Of a DNA stretch of 35,399 bases, positions 32,589 to 35,399 are shown piece by piece. How positions within the stretch are numbered: position 1 is the first letter of the stretch; the number at the start of each line of letters is the position of its first letter. The notes beneath the pieces were generated by a model. It saw only the letters and a program-made list of their open reading frames with translations. It made no database searches and was not told the DNA's origin. The stretch comes from Candidatus Omnitrophota bacterium. GTDB taxonomy: Bacteria > Omnitrophota > Gorgyraeia > Gygaellales > JAMWDD01. The stretch lies in the NCBI GenBank assembly GCA_028717645.1, contig JAQUNK010000015.1, positions 1-35,399 on the forward strand, written 5' to 3'. Position numbers and translations under genes: made by a program.

Positions 32589-32772
32589 ATGAGTTACGGA
32601 GTTGTGAAGCAACGACGTAACTCATAGCTCGTTTACCCACCGGTTGATGCGCCTGTGAATTTACCCCTCACTCAGCCTTTTTTTAAAATTTTTTGAAGAT
32701 AGCTGAGTGAGGGGTCAAATTCGGCCAGCAGACTTACGTTTACTCGCTACGCTCGTTCCGTAAGTCTGGGCC
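32589..32772. repeat. Three tandem long inverted repeats
   Basis: This 184-bp block holds three hairpins side by side. (1) ATGAGTTACG (32589-32598) pairs with CGTAACTCAT (32616-32625), with an inner GTTG/CAAC. (2) GAATTT plus CCCCTCACTCAGC (32657-32676) pairs with GCTGAGTGAGGGG plus AAATTC (32702-32722), a stem of about 19 bp with one imperfection and an AT-rich loop. (3) GGCC plus CAGACTTACG (32723-32738) pairs with CGTAAGTCTG plus GGCC (32759-32772). No gene is seen in it. It sits exactly between TTGGACA cluster B and the upstream box of module B. It may be remnants of small mobile palindromic elements. Confidence 0.8.
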
Positions 32773-32777
32773 TCATT

Positions 32778-32791
32778 TGAAACCGCTTTCT
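32778..32791 (+). promoter_or_regulatory. Upstream box, module B (TGAAANCGCTTTCT)
   Basis: TGAAACCGCTTTCT ends 18 nt before the -35 of the next promoter, the same spacing as at the other two copies. Only the fifth A-run neighbour (N) differs among the three. Confidence 0.75.
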
Positions 32792-32809
32792 AAATATTTT
32801 AAAAAGACA

Positions 32810-32837
32810 TTGACTTGCAGGGGCTTTATAGTATACT
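32810..32837 (+). promoter_or_regulatory. Promoter of the 695-residue surface protein, module B
   Basis: TTGACT (32810-32815) and TATACT (32832-32837) are 16 nt apart. The predicted start near 32844 is the first base of the riboswitch P1 region. Confidence 0.82.
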
Positions 32838-32843
32838 TAGGGT

Positions 32844-32916
32844 GTGGCAACGAAAAGGCAAACCTCGAACAAAGAGGCGCGCAAAGCCTAAGAAAAGTTA
32901 GGCTACCGAATGCCGA
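32844..32916 (+). promoter_or_regulatory. Cyclic-di-GMP-I (GEMM-I) riboswitch before the 695-residue protein
   Basis: A compact and clear example. P1 is GGCA (32846-32849) with TGCC (32911-32914). ACGAAAAGGCAAACC leads to P2, CCTC (32863-32866) with GAGG (32874-32877). The signature GCGCAAAGCC follows, then P3, GCCTAA (32886-32891) with TTAGGC (32898-32903), closed by a 6-nt loop, and CTACCGAA. The order and spacing match the known GEMM-I fold, including the GGCAAACC and GCAAAGCC blocks. Confidence 0.9.
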
Positions 32917-32944
32917 AAGAAATCAATCTTTCGGCCTTTTATTT
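32912..32944 (+). terminator. Riboswitch-coupled intrinsic terminator B
   Basis: GCCGAAAGA (32912-32920) pairs with TCTTTCGGC (32927-32935), followed by CTTTTATTT. The first three bases of the left arm belong to P1 of the aptamer, so forming P1 removes the strongest GC pairs of the terminator. This points to ligand-induced read-through (an ON switch). Confidence 0.85.
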
Positions 32945-32956
32945 AAGGAATTAATA

Positions 32957-35044
32957 ATGAATTTAAAAAAGTTTTTAAAAACAGGGGAGGGGACAAAGAT
33001 GAGTAGGCCAAGAGTTGGTGCGTGGATGCGCATTGCGGCTTTATTGGTTTTATTAACATTTATACCTAGTGTGACAAATGTACAGATCGCCTTAGCGGCA
33101 AAGAGCAATTATAAGGATAATGCTATAACCGCGGGTATCGGTACATTAATGTTTACCGCTGCGTCTTATACCGGATTGCAGGGGCAGGGATTTTCCTACT
33201 GGAAGGCGCTCACTCAGCCGTTTGTCCAGGGTGGGGTTTATTATGGTTTAAGAAAGGCAGGGGCTAATGATGACCTGGCGGCCATAGGCTCAGCCGGGCT
33301 CACTGCTTTTGGTTATACTGCTTTTAGTAAGCAGAGTTTGCCATTAGCGATCAAAGACGCTAAAGGTAATATAACCGGTTTTGATATATTGCCAGACACC
33401 AGGCCGATAAGTCTTTTAGGCGGCGGCAGGGCTGATAGCAGCCTGAATTATCTTGGCCTTAAGGTTATCGGCAGCCAAGTGCTGCAGGCGACCGCTGTTA
33501 CAGGTATACAGCAGTTAGGAAAGGCCTACATAGCCCAGCATAAAGATGGTGATACATCTGGCAACAGAGATGAATTTTCTGATTTCGTAGAACCGAAGAT
33601 ATGGGCATGGACGGATATGGCTGCAGTAGGAGTAGGCGCAGCTATAGGCGGTGCGTATAATTATTCTGTGGGCTTACCTGTCCAGGCAAAGGTTAATAAG
33701 GAAACAGGTAAACTCGAATACGTCGCTTTTAAAGATAAGACAAATATATTAACTGCTGTAGGCCAAGGCATAAAGACGCCCGGAGCCGGATTTTACGTTC
33801 AGCAGGCCACGATCGGTTTGATGTACAACGTGCTTGACAGAGAAATATTAAAAGACGACTTTATGGGCCCGACGCTGGTTTATGGTAGCGCCGCGATCTC
33901 AGGTATGCTTGCCGACGCCAAATGGGGCGGCGATAAGCTTACTTTGAAAAGTGCGGCGACCAAGTTAGGCGGGATCGTTCTTGCCGGTGCTGTTTCAGCC
34001 GAATTGGCGAGGGCGAACAAAGATTCAAAGATCAATCCGTTCTATTTTAATTCTATGGCTTGGACCGCGTCCGCACTGCTTGATGGCGTTGCCCGCTATA
34101 CAACGGATAAGATAAATGAAGCAAGAGGCCAGAAGCCGTTGAATCGTGGGTTCTTCATGACAGCAAAAGATGCTTATGTGGAAAGAGCGCATAACTTAAT
34201 GGAAGATATCGTTACTGTGGGTAGCGGCTATGAACTGGCTAAGGCAGGTCCTGTTGCTTATGGTACTCCTGTGTATTATGCCCAGGCAGGCCATATTGCT
34301 ACGGACATTAATGATCAAGGCATGGGTTATGCTTTGAATAACTATGCTTCAAGCAAACTACATTATCACACCACAATGAACTTAGTGAACCTGGTGACTT
34401 ATATACATCTTCCTCCACCCAAGGTTAAGCCGGTGGATACAGCACCAGTGCCGCCTCCTGCGCCAGCGCCAGAAGTGAAAAAACCCGACCCAGTTCCGGA
34501 AGCAGCGCCAGTACCAAAGACGCCGCCTGCGGTGGACGCTCAGATGGGTGTAAATAAAAGGAATCAGACGCCGGGCATAAAAGTAGTGGGCGCTGGTTCA
34601 CCCGCAGAAGCGTTGGTGGAAAGAGGCTTGGCTGCGAATAATGCCGAGGCACAGAGAAAAATTAACAAAGGTGAATACAAGTTTGTGACTATAGAAAGAG
34701 TAGTTGATCCTGTGACTGGAGAAGTTTCTTATAAGATGAGGGAGCTGACCCCTAATAATGCAAGAAAAATAACGGTTAATGCAGGATACTTTCTGGTTCC
34801 GGATGGAGTATCTCCACAAGACTATATGCAAACGAAAAAGGCGGAACTTGAACAATTCTCAGGTCAAGAGCTCGATAACTATTACCACTTTATACCTGAA
34901 GGTTTTGGGCCTAATCAGAATGTGAATAACCCGGATAACAACTTTAGGTATGATTCACCTGCGAACGTAGTTACTGTTACTCCTAAGGTTGAGGTTCCTG
35001 CAGCGCAACCTCCAGTAACAGCACCAACAGCGACTACACCGTAA
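32957..35044 (+). CDS. Large secreted protein of unknown function, c-di-GMP-riboswitch controlled
   Basis: A 695-residue protein I do not recognise. It has a signal sequence (MRIAALLVLLTFIPSVTNVQ, cleavage near ALA), then about 490 residues with many Gly/Ala-rich amphipathic or hydrophobic stretches (AITAGIGTLMFTAASYTGLQ, GVGAAIGGAYNYSVG, LGGIVLAGAVSAELA). A Pro-rich linker follows (about 535-595), then a hydrophilic C-terminal domain starting near GVNKRNQTPGIKVVGAG and a Pro/Ala/Thr tail. It could be an outer-membrane or surface protein. Two starts compete: ATG 32957 (AAGGA upstream), and ATG 32999 with a stronger GGGGAGGGG. I prefer 32957 because the first 25 bases match the start of the array's first pilin gene at 22 positions. 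A longer frame running back through the riboswitch is not used. Confidence 0.7.
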   Translation: MNLKKFLKTGEGTKMSRPRVGAWMRIAALLVLLTFIPSVTNVQIALAAKSNYKDNAITAGIGTLMFTAASYTGLQGQGFSYWKALTQPFVQGGVYYGLRKAGANDDLAAIGSAGLTAFGYTAFSKQSLPLAIKDAKGNITGFDILPDTRPISLLGGGRADSSLNYLGLKVIGSQVLQATAVTGIQQLGKAYIAQHKDGDTSGNRDEFSDFVEPKIWAWTDMAAVGVGAAIGGAYNYSVGLPVQAKVNKETGKLEYVAFKDKTNILTAVGQGIKTPGAGFYVQQATIGLMYNVLDREILKDDFMGPTLVYGSAAISGMLADAKWGGDKLTLKSAATKLGGIVLAGAVSAELARANKDSKINPFYFNSMAWTASALLDGVARYTTDKINEARGQKPLNRGFFMTAKDAYVERAHNLMEDIVTVGSGYELAKAGPVAYGTPVYYAQAGHIATDINDQGMGYALNNYASSKLHYHTTMNLVNLVTYIHLPPPKVKPVDTAPVPPPAPAPEVKKPDPVPEAAPVPKTPPAVDAQMGVNKRNQTPGIKVVGAGSPAEALVERGLAANNAEAQRKINKGEYKFVTIERVVDPVTGEVSYKMRELTPNNARKITVNAGYFLVPDGVSPQDYMQTKKAELEQFSGQELDNYYHFIPEGFGPNQNVNNPDNNFRYDSPANVVTVTPKVEVPAAQPPVTAPTATTP

Positions 35045-35066
35045 GAGAAATAAAAGCTAATCTCTA

Positions 35067-35098
35067 AGGGCTTGCAGAAATGCAAGCCCTTTTTGTTT
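35067..35098 (+). terminator. Strong intrinsic terminator
   Basis: AGGGCTTGCA (35067-35076), a GAAA tetraloop and TGCAAGCCCT (35081-35090) form a perfect 10-bp stem followed by TTTTGTTTT. It ends the transcript of the 695-residue protein. Confidence 0.93.
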
Positions 35099-35112
35099 TC
35101 CTGATTTAAATT

Positions 35113-35155
35113 TTGGACATTTATTAAGGCACAAATTATAAAATTGGACAATTTA
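35113..35155. repeat. TTGGACA motif cluster C (two copies)
   Basis: TTGGACATTTA (35113-35123) and AATTGGACAATTTA (35142-35155) have TTGGACA starts 31 bp apart, nearly the spacing of cluster B. The left copy has the -ATTTA ending also seen in the left copy of cluster A. Between 35156 and 35283 I see only AT-rich sequence and no gene. Confidence 0.72.
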
Positions 35156-35283
35156 TATGAACAAAAAATGGGAACAATCCTCGTTTTTTTTAGAGTCTTT
35201 TCTAGGAAAAAGCCTTTCCAAACAGAAAAAACAAAAATTTTCTCGGGAATGTATCTTCATCTACGTAACCCATTGCCCTCGTT

Positions 35284-35297
35284 TGAAATCGCTTTCT
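35284..35297 (+). promoter_or_regulatory. Upstream box, module C (TGAAANCGCTTTCT)
   Basis: TGAAATCGCTTTCT, third copy, again ending exactly 18 nt before a -35 hexamer. Confidence 0.75.
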
Positions 35298-35315
35298 TTT
35301 TAAGGCAAAAATTCA

Positions 35316-35344
35316 TTGACATTAATATATATATATGTTATATT
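35316..35344 (+). promoter_or_regulatory. Promoter, module C
   Basis: A consensus TTGACA (35316-35321) and TATATT (35339-35344) are 17 nt apart. The AT-repeat spacer is almost the same as in module A. It drives a gene beyond the right edge. Confidence 0.88.
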
Positions 35345-35356
35345 TTGTATACGATT

Positions 35357-35399
35357 GAAGTACGGAACGAAAAGCCTCCGGAACAAGGGAGGAAAGCCA
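35357..35399 (+). promoter_or_regulatory. Putative cyclic-di-GMP-I riboswitch, 5' part (cut by window end)
   Basis: The leader contains GGAACGAAAAG, matching the GGCAACGAAAAGG of module B. A P2-like hairpin follows, CCTCC (35375-35379) with GGAGG (35388-35392), then AAAGCC, as in the GCAAAGCC signature. The GGCAA block before P2 is shortened, so it is a less perfect match. The P3 and closing strands lie outside the window. Confidence 0.6.

Noticed and set aside
32777-32956. Upstream in-frame extension of the 695-residue protein through the riboswitch
   Set aside because: It would translate the promoter, aptamer and terminator, has no ribosome site and lacks a signal peptide; ATG 32957 or 32999 is far better.
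24458-35155. TTGGACA motifs as ends of insertion sequences
   Set aside because: No intact transposase or target duplication lies between any pair; kept as an alternative explanation, with regulator binding preferred.
1-35399. CRISPR array, tRNA or rRNA genes
   Set aside because: No regularly spaced direct repeats with spacers, cloverleaf-like sequences or rRNA signatures were seen by eye on either strand.

Overview
The window most likely comes from a Gram-negative bacterium of the Candidatus Omnitrophota (OP3/PVC-like) kind. This is an inference from gene content, not a database match. The support is an outer-membrane toolkit (Lnt, an LptE-like lipoprotein, a BamD-like TPR protein, a secretin), a large Tad/Flp pilus locus, a PilT-like ATPase with an unusual Walker B, and a transposase-derived HTH protein of a type I associate with that phylum. 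Genes are tightly packed, often overlapping by 4-20 bp, and mostly on the + strand. I see no tRNA, rRNA or CRISPR array.

Bases 1-15549 are mostly housekeeping: the end of comEA, comEC, a TPR protein with a very long charged tail, lptE, holA, rpsT (minus strand), murJ, a compact uvrC, an alkyltransferase, a PilT-like ATPase, prfB with a classic programmed +1 frameshift, secA, lnt and an MFS transporter. A 101-bp nested palindrome follows (15553-15653), then an adenosine-specific kinase, a small membrane protein and a parvulin lipoprotein.

Bases 17571-32537 form a Tad pilus locus in three blocks. Block 1 holds cpaB, a secretin fused to a TonB C-terminal domain, a TadZ/CpaE-TadA/CpaF fusion ATPase and a DUF192 protein. 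Block 2 is a run of ten consecutive small genes with Flp/TadE-type prepilin N-termini. The first of these is an extraordinary coiled-coil protein with Cys at every fourth residue. Block 3 has a strong promoter of its own and holds a TadG-like protein, a secreted protein with two similar segments, tadB and tadC. No prepilin peptidase (TadV/CpaA) is in the window.

The most interesting signal is a repeated control module found three times: before the pilin array (24647-24870), before a 695-residue secreted protein of unknown function (32778-32944), and at the window's right edge (35284-35399, cut off). Each copy has a TGAAANCGCTTTCT box exactly 18 nt upstream of the -35, a near-consensus sigma-70-type promoter, and a leader resembling a cyclic-di-GMP-I (GEMM-I) riboswitch. 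In the two complete copies an intrinsic terminator overlaps the aptamer's P1 strand. Each module is preceded by copies of AATTGGACAATT. The same motif flanks and invades the promoter of a divergent minus-strand gene (22669-24444) that encodes an HTH protein with a degenerate transposase-like body. I infer a c-di-GMP-responsive surface-structure regulon under two layers of control, possibly with a domesticated transposase as regulator.
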